A stretch of 64,000 nt of DNA from Bacillota bacterium (GTDB lineage Bacteria; Bacillota; UBA4882; UBA8346), in assembly GCA_023410535.1 (NCBI GenBank), contig JAEYPR010000009.1:34204-98203 (forward strand). Direction: 5' to 3'. Under the pieces are notes generated by a model. That model saw nothing but the letters and a program-made list of their open reading frames with translations, was not told the origin of the DNA and made no database searches. The translations under genes and the position numbers were made by a program. Position 1 is the stretch's first letter. The number at the start of each line of letters is the position of its first letter. This document shows positions 26,633 to 35,830 of the stretch, piece after piece.

Positions 26633-27670
26633 CTACCTTTCCGTCGATAACGTGGCCGGTTTGCCTGCCGGCATCTGTTGGGTCAGGCAGTGGACGTTGC
26701 CCCCGCCGCGGGCGATCACCAGCCCGTTGACCGTGGCGATCTTTCGTTCCGGGAAGACGTTCGCCAACGTCGCTTGCGCCGCCCGGTCGGTCGCTTCATT
26801 CCCAAACAATGGCAGGATAATGCCGCCGTTGACGAAATAAAAGTTGAGGTAGCTTAGGGTTAACCGGGTCTCATCATAATAAACCGCCGGCGGTTGCTCA
26901 ATCGTGACGATCGCGAAGGAACGCCCCTTGGCGTCGGTGGCGTTGCGCAGCATGGCCAGGTTTTCCTGGGAGATGGCGTAATTGGGATCATTCGGGTCGG
27001 AACAGACCTGAACAATCACCACGCCCGGTTTGGCGAAACAGACGACATTGTCGATATGGCCGTCGGTGTCGTCGCCGACCCAGCCGTTTTTCAACCAGAT
27101 AAGTTTTGTCGCGCCGACATATTGGCGTAAATATTCCGTGAGTTGTTGGCGGTTCAGGTGCGGGTTGCGGTTGGGGTTGAGCAAACATTCCTCGGTGGTT
27201 AGCAGGGTGCCTTCCCCGTCGACGTGGATCGAACCGCCCTCCATGACGATGGGCGCGTCAAAGCAAGGAACATTGAAATGTTTCAATAATCCCGGAGCCA
27301 CCTGGTTGTCCTTGGCAGCGGCAAACTTGCCGCCCCAAGCGTTGAAGATCCAGTTGATTCCGGCAATCTCGCCTTGAGCGTTTTTGACAAAGGTGGGACC
27401 GTTGTCCCGCGCCCAGGAGTCATTGTGCTCCATCACCAGAATCTCGGCGGATTGGCCGCAATGGTCAACCGCTTGTTGACGGAGCTGCGGGTTGACCAGT
27501 AAAGTGACGGGCTCAAACCGGGCAATCGTCCGGACGATCTCAGTATAAGCCGGTAATATTTCCGCAAAAGGTTCCGGCCAGACCGCCTCTTTGACCGGCC
27601 ATTCCATAATCGTGCGTGAATGTTGGGCCCACTCCGGGGGCATGGTGAAACCGTGTTGCGCTGGATTCAT
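26633..27670 (-). CDS. aguA: Agmatine deiminase
   Basis: 345 residues of the guanidino-modifying (peptidyl-arginine-deiminase-like) fold. The catalytic Cys is C328 in GGGNVHCLTQQMP; other active-site segments are MEHNDSWARDNGP, VMEGGSIHVDGEG and GWVGDDTDGHIDN. It deiminates agmatine to N-carbamoylputrescine, the substrate of the downstream AguB. The agmatine source (arginine decarboxylase) is not in this window. Confidence 0.95.
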   Translation of the reverse strand: MNPAQHGFTMPPEWAQHSRTIMEWPVKEAVWPEPFAEILPAYTEIVRTIARFEPVTLLVNPQLRQQAVDHCGQSAEILVMEHNDSWARDNGPTFVKNAQGEIAGINWIFNAWGGKFAAAKDNQVAPGLLKHFNVPCFDAPIVMEGGSIHVDGEGTLLTTEECLLNPNRNPHLNRQQLTEYLRQYVGATKLIWLKNGWVGDDTDGHIDNVVCFAKPGVVIVQVCSDPNDPNYAISQENLAMLRNATDAKGRSFAIVTIEQPPAVYYDETRLTLSYLNFYFVNGGIILPLFGNEATDRAAQATLANVFPERKIATVNGLVIARGGGNVHCLTQQMPAGKPATLSTER

Positions 27671-27803
27671 GAAAACACCTCAATCGCAAAGAATAAACAT
27701 GCTTTTTATTCTAATCGGTAACTGACTTTCGGACAACCTTTTTGACGCAATTCGTTGTAAAAATTTTATCCGGAATGGTCATCAATTATTAAACTTCCGA
27801 TCA

Positions 27804-27832
27804 TTGTAAATCGGGGCAAAGTTTGTTATGAT
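27804..27832 (+). promoter_or_regulatory. Sigma-A-type promoter of the EamA/AzlCD unit
   Basis: TTGTAA (27804-27809), 17-bp spacer, TATGAT (27827-27832), 36 bases before the EamA start. Confidence 0.6.
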
Positions 27833-27867
27833 ACATATTGTTTACATCAAAATTCGGAGTGTCGACA

Positions 27868-28794
27868 ATGGTTACAACCAAACGATCGATATTGCCTTAT
27901 TTGGCAATTTTAGCGACGGCCCTTTTTTGGGGTCTTTCTTATATCAGCACCAAAACGTTGCTTAAGGCGTTGACCCCGTTCCAAGTGGCGGCGGGCCGCT
28001 TCTTGGTGGCTTCCTTGATCCTCCTGGCAATCGGTTTGGCGGGGCGACGCTTGAAACCGCTCGAACGGCGCGATCTGCCGCGGGTGGCCATGGCGGCGTT
28101 TTTCGGCATCTTTGTTTACTTCATCTTTGAAAACTCCGGATTGAAATTGACCACCGCCGGGATGGGGTCGCTGATTATCGCGACGATTCCGGTGCTGAAT
28201 GTGATCTTTTCCGCAATCTTTTTTAAACGCTCCATTCCGGGCGGCGCTTGGATCGGGGTTATCCTCTCGCTGGCCGGTGTTTTCCTGGTGATTCGGGCCG
28301 GCTCCAGTTTGTCGTTGGCTTCATTCTGGGGCAATCTGCTGGTTTTAGGGGCGGCCGGTTCCTGGGTGGCCTATACGCAATTGAATCAACCGTTGAGTCG
28401 AAAATACGATTCGTTCTCCCTTAACCTCTATCAAACCTTGTTGGGTACCGTCTTATTAACGCTGTTGGCTTTGGGCGAAGGCAAACCGCTGCCCGGATTC
28501 ACCCCGGCCTTGGGGTTGAATCTGTTGTTCCTGGCGTTTTGCTGTTCGGCTTTGGGATATATCTTTTATTTGTACGCGTTGAAACGGCTCGGCGCGACGA
28601 TCGTGACGACCTTTATCAATTTTATCCCGGTCTTTGGCGTTTTTGGCGGCGTTTTGATTTTGGGAGAACCGTTTGGGTTCGATCAGTTGCTCGGCGGGTT
28701 CATTATCTTCGGCGGGGTGATGCTGGTCAGCCGTTCCCACGGTAAGACCGTCTCAGCCAAAGCAACCACCGATCAAACCCGGATCACGGCGTAG
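27868..28794 (+). CDS. EamA/DMT family transporter
   Basis: 308 residues with ten predicted helices in two EamA repeats (first ATALFWGLSYISTKTLL, second ALGYIFYLYALKRLGA). Members export amino acids, metabolites or drugs. ATG 27868 is eight bases after CGGAG; the in-frame TTG at 27838 has no ribosome site. It leads a probable operon with azlC, azlD and the nitroreductase, so an amino-acid efflux role is reasonable. Confidence 0.88.
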   Translation: MVTTKRSILPYLAILATALFWGLSYISTKTLLKALTPFQVAAGRFLVASLILLAIGLAGRRLKPLERRDLPRVAMAAFFGIFVYFIFENSGLKLTTAGMGSLIIATIPVLNVIFSAIFFKRSIPGGAWIGVILSLAGVFLVIRAGSSLSLASFWGNLLVLGAAGSWVAYTQLNQPLSRKYDSFSLNLYQTLLGTVLLTLLALGEGKPLPGFTPALGLNLLFLAFCCSALGYIFYLYALKRLGATIVTTFINFIPVFGVFGGVLILGEPFGFDQLLGGFIIFGGVMLVSRSHGKTVSAKATTDQTRITA

Positions 28795-28804
28795 AGGAGT
28801 TATC

Positions 28805-29545
28805 ATGGCGACCCCGGCAACCAATCAAACAGCGCTCAATCCGCCCCAAAAACTGCAATGGCAAGATGGCCTACGGACCGGTTTTCCGATTTTTGTCGGA
28901 TATTTTCCGGTGGCGATGGCCTTCGGTTTGTTGGCGAAATCGATCAATATCACGGTCTTCGACAGTTTGGCTTTCTCGGTTTTTGTCTTCGCCGGGGCCA
29001 GTCAATTTATGGCGTTGAATTTGCTCAAAACCGGCGTGGCGGTGGGTGAGATTATCATCGCAACCATGCTGTTGAACTTACGGCACCTTTTGATGAGCGC
29101 ATCCCTGGCGCCCCGGATCGGAGCGGGACGGCGCGGTTTGCTCCCTTTGGTCAGCTTTGGGATCACCGACGAAACGTTCGCCGTCGCCGCCACCCAGGAA
29201 CAACAATTAAGCGTCCCGTATTTGCTGGCGTTGGAAGGAACCGCTTACAGCGGTTGGGTCAGCGGTACCGGAGCGGGCTTCTTGATCGGCGCAGTGCTGC
29301 CGTTGGCGGTCCAAGCCAGTTTGGGCATTGGCTTGTATGCAATGTTCGTCGCCTTGCTGGTGCCGCAGGCGAAAAAATCCTGCGCCATCGCCGGTCTGGC
29401 GTTAGGAGCCGGCTTGCTCAACTGGTTGCTAAGCGCGGTCAAGGTATTGCCGGGCGGTTGGAATCTGGTGGTCGCTATCGTGGCAACCGCCTCGATCGGA
29501 GCGTTGATCTTTACCGCTGAGACAGGGGAGGGAGCGGCGCAATGA
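28805..29545 (+). CDS. azlC: Branched-chain amino acid exporter large subunit AzlC
   Basis: 246 residues, AzlC family. The conserved N-terminal block GFPIFVGYFPVAMAFGLLA, FAGASQFMALNLL and LNLRHLLMSASLAP are all present. With AzlD it forms an exporter of branched-chain amino acids and analogues across the cytoplasmic membrane. It follows the EamA gene by 10 bases and overlaps azlD by four (ATGA). Confidence 0.93.
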   Translation: MATPATNQTALNPPQKLQWQDGLRTGFPIFVGYFPVAMAFGLLAKSINITVFDSLAFSVFVFAGASQFMALNLLKTGVAVGEIIIATMLLNLRHLLMSASLAPRIGAGRRGLLPLVSFGITDETFAVAATQEQQLSVPYLLALEGTAYSGWVSGTGAGFLIGAVLPLAVQASLGIGLYAMFVALLVPQAKKSCAIAGLALGAGLLNWLLSAVKVLPGGWNLVVAIVATASIGALIFTAETGEGAAQ

Positions 29546-29853
29546 AGATCTTGATTTTGGTGGCGGGAATGACGGCGGTAACCTATCTGCCTAGACTGAT
29601 TCCGTTGCTGTCCTTATCGGAACGCCAGTTGCCGCCGGTAGTGCGCCGGTTTTTACTGTACATCCCCTACACTGCCTTAGGAGCATTGATTATTCCCGGA
29701 GCTTTTCAAGCCATACCCGATCAACCGCTCGCCGGGGTCGTGGGAATCCTCGCCGCGTTCGTGAGCGCCTGGGTCAACCGGAGTCTGATCCTGGCCGTGG
29801 CAGCCGGGGTATTCGGAACATATCTAATAATCTTATTGCGGATCGGATGTTGA
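29542..29853 (+). CDS. azlD: Branched-chain amino acid exporter small subunit AzlD
   Basis: 103 residues, three to four hydrophobic helices, with the AzlD pattern TYLPRLIPLL and RFLLYIPYTALGALIIPG. The start overlaps the azlC stop, as is usual for this pair, ensuring coupled expression of the two subunits. Confidence 0.92.
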   Translation: MKILILVAGMTAVTYLPRLIPLLSLSERQLPPVVRRFLLYIPYTALGALIIPGAFQAIPDQPLAGVVGILAAFVSAWVNRSLILAVAAGVFGTYLIILLRIGC

Positions 29854-29882
29854 TTCGGTGTAGCCATAAGGGAGGGAAACCG

Positions 29883-30665
29883 ATGAATTCAACCATTGAA
29901 CTGCTGCGCGGACGGCGCTCGGTGCGGGCGTACGACGCGCGCGAGATCGCGCCGGAATTAAAGCAGACGGTTCTCGAGGCGTTAATGCGCGCTCCGACGG
30001 CCGGGAATATGATGTTATATACCGTGATCGAGATCGCGGACCCACAGTTAAAAGCCGCCTTGGCCGAGACCTGCGACCATCAGCCGTTTATCGCCAAAGC
30101 TCCGTGGGTGTTGCTCTTTTTAGCCGATTACCAACGTTGGTATGACGTCTACCAATACTCGAGGGTCGCCGACTATTGCGCGAAAAATGGTCGGACCATG
30201 CGTTGCCCGGAGGAAGGCGATCTGTTCCTGGCTTGCTGCGACGCGCTGATTGCGGCGCAGACCGCGGTCGTGGCCGCGGAAGCGTTAGGGATCGGTTCCT
30301 GTTACATCGGGGACATTATGGAGAATTATGAGACCCACCGGGAGCTGCTGCAGCTACCGCGGTATGTTTTTCCCATCACGATGGTCTGTTTCGGTTATCC
30401 CACCCGGCAGCAGCAGGAACGGCCCCAACCGTCGCGTTTCCCGCAACAACTGATCGTGCACCGGGACCGCTACCAACGGTTGACTCCGGACGGGTTGACG
30501 GCGCTGTTTCCCGAAACGGAGCCGGCGCAGACTGCTTTTCTGCCCGGTACCGTCAATATGGGTCAACATATGTTTGCCCGGAAATTTGATACGCCGTTTA
30601 TGAAAGAGATGAACCGCTCGGTCCAGGCGATCCTGACCGCCTGGCGCGACGGAGGAACGGAGTAA
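29883..30665 (+). CDS. Nitroreductase family flavoprotein
   Basis: 260 residues. The N-terminal LRGRRSVRAYDAREI and APTAGNMMLY segments bind the FMN phosphate and ring. The later EALGIGSCYIGDIMENYE block is typical of NfsA/FRP-like two-domain nitroreductases. It reduces quinones, nitro compounds or flavins with NAD(P)H; the physiological substrate is unknown. ATG 29883 follows AGGGAGGG. It is the last gene before a terminator in the EamA-azlCD unit. Confidence 0.88.
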   Translation: MNSTIELLRGRRSVRAYDAREIAPELKQTVLEALMRAPTAGNMMLYTVIEIADPQLKAALAETCDHQPFIAKAPWVLLFLADYQRWYDVYQYSRVADYCAKNGRTMRCPEEGDLFLACCDALIAAQTAVVAAEALGIGSCYIGDIMENYETHRELLQLPRYVFPITMVCFGYPTRQQQERPQPSRFPQQLIVHRDRYQRLTPDGLTALFPETEPAQTAFLPGTVNMGQHMFARKFDTPFMKEMNRSVQAILTAWRDGGTE

Positions 30666-30680
30666 ATTGCTACGACACGA

Positions 30681-30709
30681 AACCTGCTATGGAAATGGCA
30701 GGTTTTTTC
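30681..30709 (+). terminator. Rho-independent terminator after nitroreductase
   Basis: 7-bp stem AACCTGC/GCAGGTT followed by TTTT. Confidence 0.85.
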
Positions 30710-30914
30710 AGTTCTTCGACCAAAGAAAGCAGGAAAAACAGGCAAACCCTAGAAGATTAAAGTACAACTATCTACGAAACCGGTTAAAGGCGACGCATTG
30801 TTTGAAGCAATGATCATTTTTTCGTTTCTGGGGAAATATAACTTTCAACGGATCATCTCCGGCAATATTAAGTAAGACATAGCGATTGAATTGCAGATGA
30901 CGGGAGGGAGACAG

Positions 30915-31412
30915 ATGGACTTATCAGGATTGATAGCGAATATCGGCTGGCTGGCGGCGACTTACTTCACGGTGGGTTTACTCTTGCTGATCTTTGAGAT
31001 GTTTCATCCGGGATTCGGCGTGCCGGGAGTGACCGGAATCATTTTGTTATTATTGGGGATTGTCGCCACCGCCCGAACGGTAATGGAAGCGTTGGTGATG
31101 ATCGTCATCCTCATCGCATTGCTGGGGATCGCCTTGTCGTTTGTGTTAAGCTCCGCGACCAAGGGGCGATTGTCAAAGAAGTTGATTTTGAAAGATTCAG
31201 CCAAACGGGAGGCCGGTTTTATCGGCACCGAGGACCTGAATTTCTTTTTGGATAAGGAAGGAATTGCCTTGACGGTGCTCCGTCCCGCCGGAACGGTCGA
31301 TTTTGACGGGGTGAAATTGGATGTGGTCTCGGAAGGCGAGTTTGTGCCGGTCGGTACGGCGGTCAAGGTGATCAAAGTGGAAGGGCGGCGGATTGTGGTG
31401 CGGCCGCAATAG
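30915..31412 (+). CDS. NfeD-like membrane protein (short type)
   Basis: 165 residues. Three hydrophobic helices (about 8-80, with EMFHPGFGVPGVTGIILLLLG) are followed by a C-terminal OB-fold (about 100-165, GFIGTEDLNFFLDKEGIALTVLRPAGTVDFDG). The N-terminal protease domain of long NfeD proteins is absent. Short NfeD proteins pair with flotillin-type proteins to organise membrane microdomains; floA follows here. Start ATG 30915 after GGGAGGGAG. Confidence 0.9.
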   Translation: MDLSGLIANIGWLAATYFTVGLLLLIFEMFHPGFGVPGVTGIILLLLGIVATARTVMEALVMIVILIALLGIALSFVLSSATKGRLSKKLILKDSAKREAGFIGTEDLNFFLDKEGIALTVLRPAGTVDFDGVKLDVVSEGEFVPVGTAVKVIKVEGRRIVVRPQ

Positions 31413-31432
31413 TTTGGGAGAGGGGTATGGCG

Positions 31433-32431
31433 ATGGATGTAAATGTGATCGGTTTATTTGTAATTGTCTTCGCAGTGTTCATCTTTGTATCGGTTTTTTT
31501 GAGTTTTGTGCCGTTGGGGTTATGGATTTCCGCCCAGGCGGCCGGAGTGCACGTCGGCATCTTTAATTTGGTGGGAATGCGGTTGCGGCGGGTGATCCCC
31601 AGCGCAATCGTGATGCCGTTGATCAAAGCGGTCAAGGCGGGGTTGGATCTGACGGTCAACCAACTGGAAGCCCATTATTTGGCCGGCGGGAATGTCGATA
31701 AAGTGGTCGACGCGTTAATCGCGGCGCACCGGGCCGATATGAACTTGATGTTTGAACGGGCCGCGGCCATTGATTTGGCGGGACGGGACGTCCTGGAAGC
31801 GGTTAAGATGAGCGTTAACCCGAAAGTGATTGAGACGCCGAACGTCTCGGCAGTCGCTAAAGACGGGATTGAATTGTTGACTAAAGCGCGGGTGACGGTG
31901 CGGGCTAACATTGAGCGTTTGATCGGCGGCGCCGGCGAAGCGACGGTTTTGGCCCGGGTTGGCGAGGGAATTGTCACGACAGTCGGTAGTTCGTTATCGC
32001 ATAAAGAGGTTTTGGAAAATCCCGACCGGATCTCCAAGACGGTCCTGTCGAAGGGTTTGGACGCCGGGACCGCTTTTGAGATTCTTTCGATCGATATCGC
32101 CGACGTCGATGTCGGGCGGAACATCGGCGCGCAACTCCAGATGTTGCAGGCCGATGCCGATAAGAACATCGCGCAAGCCCGGGCCGAAGAGAAACGGGCG
32201 ATGGCTGTCGCCAAAGAGCAAGAGATGCGGGCGGGTGTGCAGGAGATGCGGGCGCGGGTGGTCGCGGCCGAAGCCGAGGTGCCGATGGCGTTGGCCGCCG
32301 CGTTGCGCGAAGGCAAAATGGGCGTGATGGATTACTATAACATGCAAAACATGATCGCCGATACTCAAATGCGCAATTCGATCTCGGGCTCCAGCCGTAC
32401 CGATAACATGGGTGACATGGATACGAAGTAA
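31433..32431 (+). CDS. floA: Flotillin-like protein FloA
   Basis: About 332 residues. One N-terminal hydrophobic hairpin (VIGLFVIVFAVFIFVSVFL) precedes an SPFH domain (GLDLTVNQLEAHYLAGGNVDKVVDALIAAHR) and an Ala/Glu-rich C-terminal coiled coil (ARAEEKRAMAVAKEQEMRA). It scaffolds functional membrane microdomains. Two ATGs occur, 31427 and 31433; GGAGAGG is too close to the first and well spaced for the second. It is in one operon with nfeD and a small downstream gene. Confidence 0.93.
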   Translation: MDVNVIGLFVIVFAVFIFVSVFLSFVPLGLWISAQAAGVHVGIFNLVGMRLRRVIPSAIVMPLIKAVKAGLDLTVNQLEAHYLAGGNVDKVVDALIAAHRADMNLMFERAAAIDLAGRDVLEAVKMSVNPKVIETPNVSAVAKDGIELLTKARVTVRANIERLIGGAGEATVLARVGEGIVTTVGSSLSHKEVLENPDRISKTVLSKGLDAGTAFEILSIDIADVDVGRNIGAQLQMLQADADKNIAQARAEEKRAMAVAKEQEMRAGVQEMRARVVAAEAEVPMALAAALREGKMGVMDYYNMQNMIADTQMRNSISGSSRTDNMGDMDTK

Positions 32432-32449
32432 ACAGCGGAGGTGACGTCG

Positions 32450-32722
32450 ATGGCGGAGGAACAACCAACCCGGCTAGGATTTCGACCGGTAAACAAGGCG
32501 AAACCTTCCGGATTGCGTCAGAAAACAGCCGGAAACCCAAATATGAGGCCAGACCCGGCTCCGGTTCGGCAACCGGCTCCCACCAATCAAAGATCCGGAG
32601 CGACGTTTGCGGTTGGTCCCGAAACGGATGTGGCGCGCTTGGGACCGGACGAAGCGCGGCAGGGGTTGATCATGGCGATCATTTTTGGAAAACCGCTGTC
32701 GAAATCAAGGAGACGTTGGTAG
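32450..32722 (+). CDS. Small hypothetical protein downstream of floA
   Basis: 90 residues, Pro/Gln/Arg-rich and probably disordered through residue 60, then a better-ordered end LGPDEARQGLIMAIIFGKP and a basic tail. GGAGG lies eight bases before ATG 32450. I recognise no domain. Its position, 18 bases after floA, suggests a microdomain-associated accessory protein; this is inference from location. Confidence 0.65.
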   Translation: MAEEQPTRLGFRPVNKAKPSGLRQKTAGNPNMRPDPAPVRQPAPTNQRSGATFAVGPETDVARLGPDEARQGLIMAIIFGKPLSKSRRRW

Positions 32723-32823
32723 ATGACGATGTGGACTCCGCCTTCCGGTGAAGCTGAAAACGCCACCTCAGACGGGTTGCTCGCCGCGAACGGTCTGAGG
32801 AATTGGAGAAGTTGTTCGGATAA

Positions 32824-32858
32824 AAACGATCAGCCGCCATTTGGGCGGCTGATCGTTT
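32824..32858 (+). terminator. Terminator hairpin of the nfeD-floA operon
   Basis: Perfect 15-bp stem AAACGATCAGCCGCC/GGCGGCTGATCGTTT with a five-base loop. The trailing T-run is short, but the stem is very stable. Confidence 0.75.
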
Positions 32859-32885
32859 AATGTGTACCTAGAAAATAGCTTCGAA

Positions 32886-33006
32886 GCCCAAGTGCGATCC
32901 TTTTGTCCTTTAAAAGGACAACCCCATGCTTCGTTGCTTATTCAATCTTTTTAGGGTTCAAAGCCTTGGGGTTACCCTTTTAAAGGGCAAGGGATCGCAC
33001 TTGGAC
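32886..33006. repeat. MITE-like inverted-repeat element
   Basis: The ends are a 13-bp inverted repeat (CCAAGTGCGATCC, then GGATCGCACTTGG). Similarity continues inward for about 40 bases per arm. Each arm carries its own small palindrome (GTCCTTTAAAAGGAC on the left, CCCTTTTAAAGGG on the right) and an AACCCCA/TGGGGTT block. The interior is about 30 bases with no coding capacity. Its right end lies 42 bases beyond the stop of the minus-strand dehydrogenase gene. Confidence 0.55.
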
Positions 33007-33047
33007 CTGTTATTCTCTCGCTTGCTTCAACAAGTCGGCGTGGACGA

Positions 33048-34622
33048 CTACTTCAAATACGCTTGAAGCGTCTTGCGGACCGCTCCGGTTCCGGCCAGCA
33101 TGGCGCCGGCCATCTGTTCCATCCGGCGGGCGGTATCGCCAAAGGCGTAGAGGTCTTCGCCCATGATGCCTTGGTTGGCGATGATCGCTTTAAAGGCCGC
33201 CACCGAGGCGGGGTCGCCCAATTGGGCTTTGGCGCCGCAGTCGGCGATCAAGTCTTTGCGGGGATCGTCTTCCAAGGTGTAGCTTTGACCTTGGTCATCC
33301 ACGGCTAACGTATAACGCAGGAAACCGGCGACCGGGAGTAAAACGACATCGAGCGATTCCTGGGACAGCCCTTTTTTGAGACCGGCATAATAGGTATCCA
33401 TGAAACGCGGCAACATTTTGGCGGAAGCGTTTAAGGCGATTCGCATCGGATCGTCGGGGATATTGGGATTGTTCAACCGTTCAATGGCCGCTTTGGCAAA
33501 CTCATGGGGATCCATCTTTTTGGGACGGTCAATGGTTTGAATGACGATGGCGATAATTTTATCGATTAAAGCCGTAATATCGGGATCTTGCATCGCGTTG
33601 TAGATGCCGTATTTACCGCGGTAGCCGAGCAAAACGCCGAGTCCGGCGATGACCGAATGGCTCATGTTGAGGATCCGCAGTTTCATATCTTCATATTTCT
33701 TGACATCCTCATAGGTTTCTTCCATGAAGACGCCTTCGGCTTTTTCAAACGCGGGCCGGCCGGCGGGGAAGATGTCTTCAACCGCCCAGTAGCGGGCGCG
33801 TTCCGTCACGACCATGTTGGATTTGACCTTTAAGTTATCCATCACCGCCTGGGTGGTGGCGTCGGGCGAAACGGCGATCCGGTCGATCATGCAGTTAGGG
33901 AAGGAGAATTGGGTCGGGTCGGAAAGGTATTCGACAAATCCGGCCGGAGCGATTCCTTTTTCTTCCCAGGCGCGGGCCACGGTTTTGATGGTGGCGGCGG
34001 TGACATGACCGTTGCCGGAGAAGTTGGTGCAGCTGACCATGGCGAATTTCAAGCCCGCTTTGAAACGTTCAAGCGCGAAAGCGGTCCACTTGGCCGGATC
34101 GGAATTGACGGTGCCTTCGGCCATGTCTTTGATTAAGACCGGGTTGATCGGTTCAGCGAATTCGCCGCCGGTATAAGAGATGCCATAAGCGCCTTCGGGG
34201 GCGTTGATGGTTGCGAATTGCACGTTGGGGTCTTGGGCCAGCTCGATCAGTTTGGCCCACGCCAGGCTGGCGGTGGAGCCGTCGATAAAGAGAATCGAAT
34301 CGATGGCGCCTTGGATTTTGGGAACCACTTTGCCTTTCTCGTTCTCGTAAATCAATTGGGTCATGGTGAAGTCGGAGACGGAAAGGTCGGTCACATATTT
34401 GGCGGCGTAAGTCTCGACGCCAACCATCACGCCGGCGGACGGATCCTCATTCAACAGATCTTGCATAATATCTCCGGTATGACCGTAGGCCATCCGTCCG
34501 GCGGAGAAACAGATGGATTTGACGGGGAGCCGTTTGCGGTCATATTTGGGTAGTTCGACGTGTTTGCCTTGCCAGAACGATGCGTCATCGAGCAGCCGTT
34601 GGTTAAGCACTTTAGATGCCAT
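33048..34622 (-). CDS. Mannitol dehydrogenase family protein (uronate or polyol reductase)
   Basis: 524 residues of the polyol-specific long-chain dehydrogenase family. Seen are CTNFSGNGHVT, the substrate segment ARYWAVEDIFPAGRPAFEKA and the catalytic K-x4-N-x2-H pattern in KLRILNMSHSVIAGLG. Family members include tagaturonate reductase (UxaB), fructuronate reductase (UxuB) and mannitol 2-dehydrogenase. Surrounding pectin genes make reduction of a galacturonate- or glucuronate-derived ketouronate likely, but the subfamily is not certain. No uxaA or uxaC lies beside it. Confidence 0.82.
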   Translation of the reverse strand: MASKVLNQRLLDDASFWQGKHVELPKYDRKRLPVKSICFSAGRMAYGHTGDIMQDLLNEDPSAGVMVGVETYAAKYVTDLSVSDFTMTQLIYENEKGKVVPKIQGAIDSILFIDGSTASLAWAKLIELAQDPNVQFATINAPEGAYGISYTGGEFAEPINPVLIKDMAEGTVNSDPAKWTAFALERFKAGLKFAMVSCTNFSGNGHVTAATIKTVARAWEEKGIAPAGFVEYLSDPTQFSFPNCMIDRIAVSPDATTQAVMDNLKVKSNMVVTERARYWAVEDIFPAGRPAFEKAEGVFMEETYEDVKKYEDMKLRILNMSHSVIAGLGVLLGYRGKYGIYNAMQDPDITALIDKIIAIVIQTIDRPKKMDPHEFAKAAIERLNNPNIPDDPMRIALNASAKMLPRFMDTYYAGLKKGLSQESLDVVLLPVAGFLRYTLAVDDQGQSYTLEDDPRKDLIADCGAKAQLGDPASVAAFKAIIANQGIMGEDLYAFGDTARRMEQMAGAMLAGTGAVRKTLQAYLK

Positions 34623-34859
34623 GGTGGAACAACGCCTCCTATGTATTGGAATTCAATGCGAACATATTGCCATAATCATATAATTAAATCCCGGAAAAAT
34701 CAAGTCCGGCGAGTTCGCAGGTTGTGTCCAGGCCCGCTTTCGCAAAAAAATAATTTCCGCCAAAAAGTAGGGAAAAATCCGGTAAATGTAGAAATGTTAT
34801 GTTGATCGAATTTGGATTGGTTTTGACGAAACGGGCAGCGGAATTTAGGAGGGTGTACC

Positions 34860-35438
34860 TTGATTGATCGTTATCAGTTTACCCAGTATTTTTTGAGACG
34901 CAAATTTCTGCAATTGGCCGGAGCGACGTTATGGATTGACACGTTAAACGGCGAGACGGTGTTGTATTGCAAGATGAAAGCCTTTAAGCTGCGTGAGGAC
35001 ATCCGGCTCTATACCGGTGAGGATATGCGGACCGAGGTGTTGTCCATCAAAGCCCGGCAGATCTTTGATATCTCGGCGACCTATGACGTGGTCGACTCAA
35101 CCACCGGTGAAAATGTCGGGGCGCTCCAACGGAAAGGCATCAAGTCGATTTTGGTCGACGAATGGCAAATTATGAACCCCAAGGGACAAGTGATCGGCAC
35201 CTTGAAAGAGGATAAGCTGATTTTGGCGTTGCTCCGCCGCTTCATCCTGAACTTGATTCCCCAAACCTACCAGGCGGAAATTGGCGGGCAACCGGTGGCG
35301 ACCTATAAGCAAAACTTTAACCCCTATACGATGAAGCTGACGATTGATTTCACTCAAGATCAGCAAGGAGTGCTGGATCGGCGGCTGGGACTGGCCGCGG
35401 CGATTTTGTTGGCTGCGGTTGAAGGGAAACAGAATTAA
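34860..35438 (+). CDS. LURP-one/Tubby-C-like family protein
   Basis: 192 residues, a twisted beta-barrel of the LURP-one-related type. The N-terminal YQFTQYFLRRKFLQLAGATLWI resembles the usual opening of this family, followed by repeated beta-strands (DTLNGETVLYCKM, QIFDISATYDVVD, GTLKEDKLIL) and a C-terminal hydrophobic helix (LGLAAAILLAAVEG). Proteins of this fold are related to phospholipid scramblases and bind membranes or phosphoinositides. The bacterial function is not known. TTG start after AGGAGGG. Confidence 0.7.
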   Translation: MIDRYQFTQYFLRRKFLQLAGATLWIDTLNGETVLYCKMKAFKLREDIRLYTGEDMRTEVLSIKARQIFDISATYDVVDSTTGENVGALQRKGIKSILVDEWQIMNPKGQVIGTLKEDKLILALLRRFILNLIPQTYQAEIGGQPVATYKQNFNPYTMKLTIDFTQDQQGVLDRRLGLAAAILLAAVEGKQN

Positions 35439-35828
35439 AATTGTTGAGTTTTTTAAAAATCCGGATTGATGCCACTGATTTGTTGACAAAACGCAAATTT
35501 TAGAGCGACCGCTTTCCGGTGGACCATTCTGATGAAATAAATCAAAAGGAAGATAGGATATTGAAGCCGCGTCGAAGAGCATATTGCGGAAAAAATAGAG
35601 GATATAAAGACAATTCGAAAATAATAAAAATCAAATTTTTTAAGTTTCTGCTTCCGGCTTTAGACGAAACCCGCTGAAATAGCATAGAATGAAGTAAGTT
35701 TAAAAGGAATAAGTGTTTGATTCCCTTGATTGGCTTGGTGAAACAAATTTGGGCGGCTACAAGGAAGAAATGCCAACTTTGGCATTTCTTCCAAAAATAT
35801 CAGGCTGGCAGAATTGCCAGCCTCTTTT
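35439..35828. other. Intergenic region with two adjacent hairpins
   Basis: About 390 A/T-rich bases without a gene. Near its right end is a 12-bp stem GGAAGAAATGCC/GGCATTTCTTCC (35763-35774 with 35781-35792). A separate terminator hairpin follows immediately. The first 300 bases show no recognisable signal. Confidence 0.5.
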
Positions 35829-35830
35829 TT
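35802..35830. terminator. Bidirectional terminator at the end of the GH28 gene
   Basis: 9-bp stem AGGCTGGCA/TGCCAGCCT with TTTTTT on the plus strand and GATATTTTT on the minus strand. It directly adjoins the stop of the minus-strand GH28 gene. Confidence 0.75.

Noticed and set aside
32441..32449. GTG 32441 as start of the small gene after floA
   Set aside because: This GTG contains the last base of GGAGG; ATG 32450 has normal spacing.
31675..32540. Several long minus-strand frames antisense to floA
   Set aside because: Products of biased codon use in floA; low-complexity translations and no start signals.
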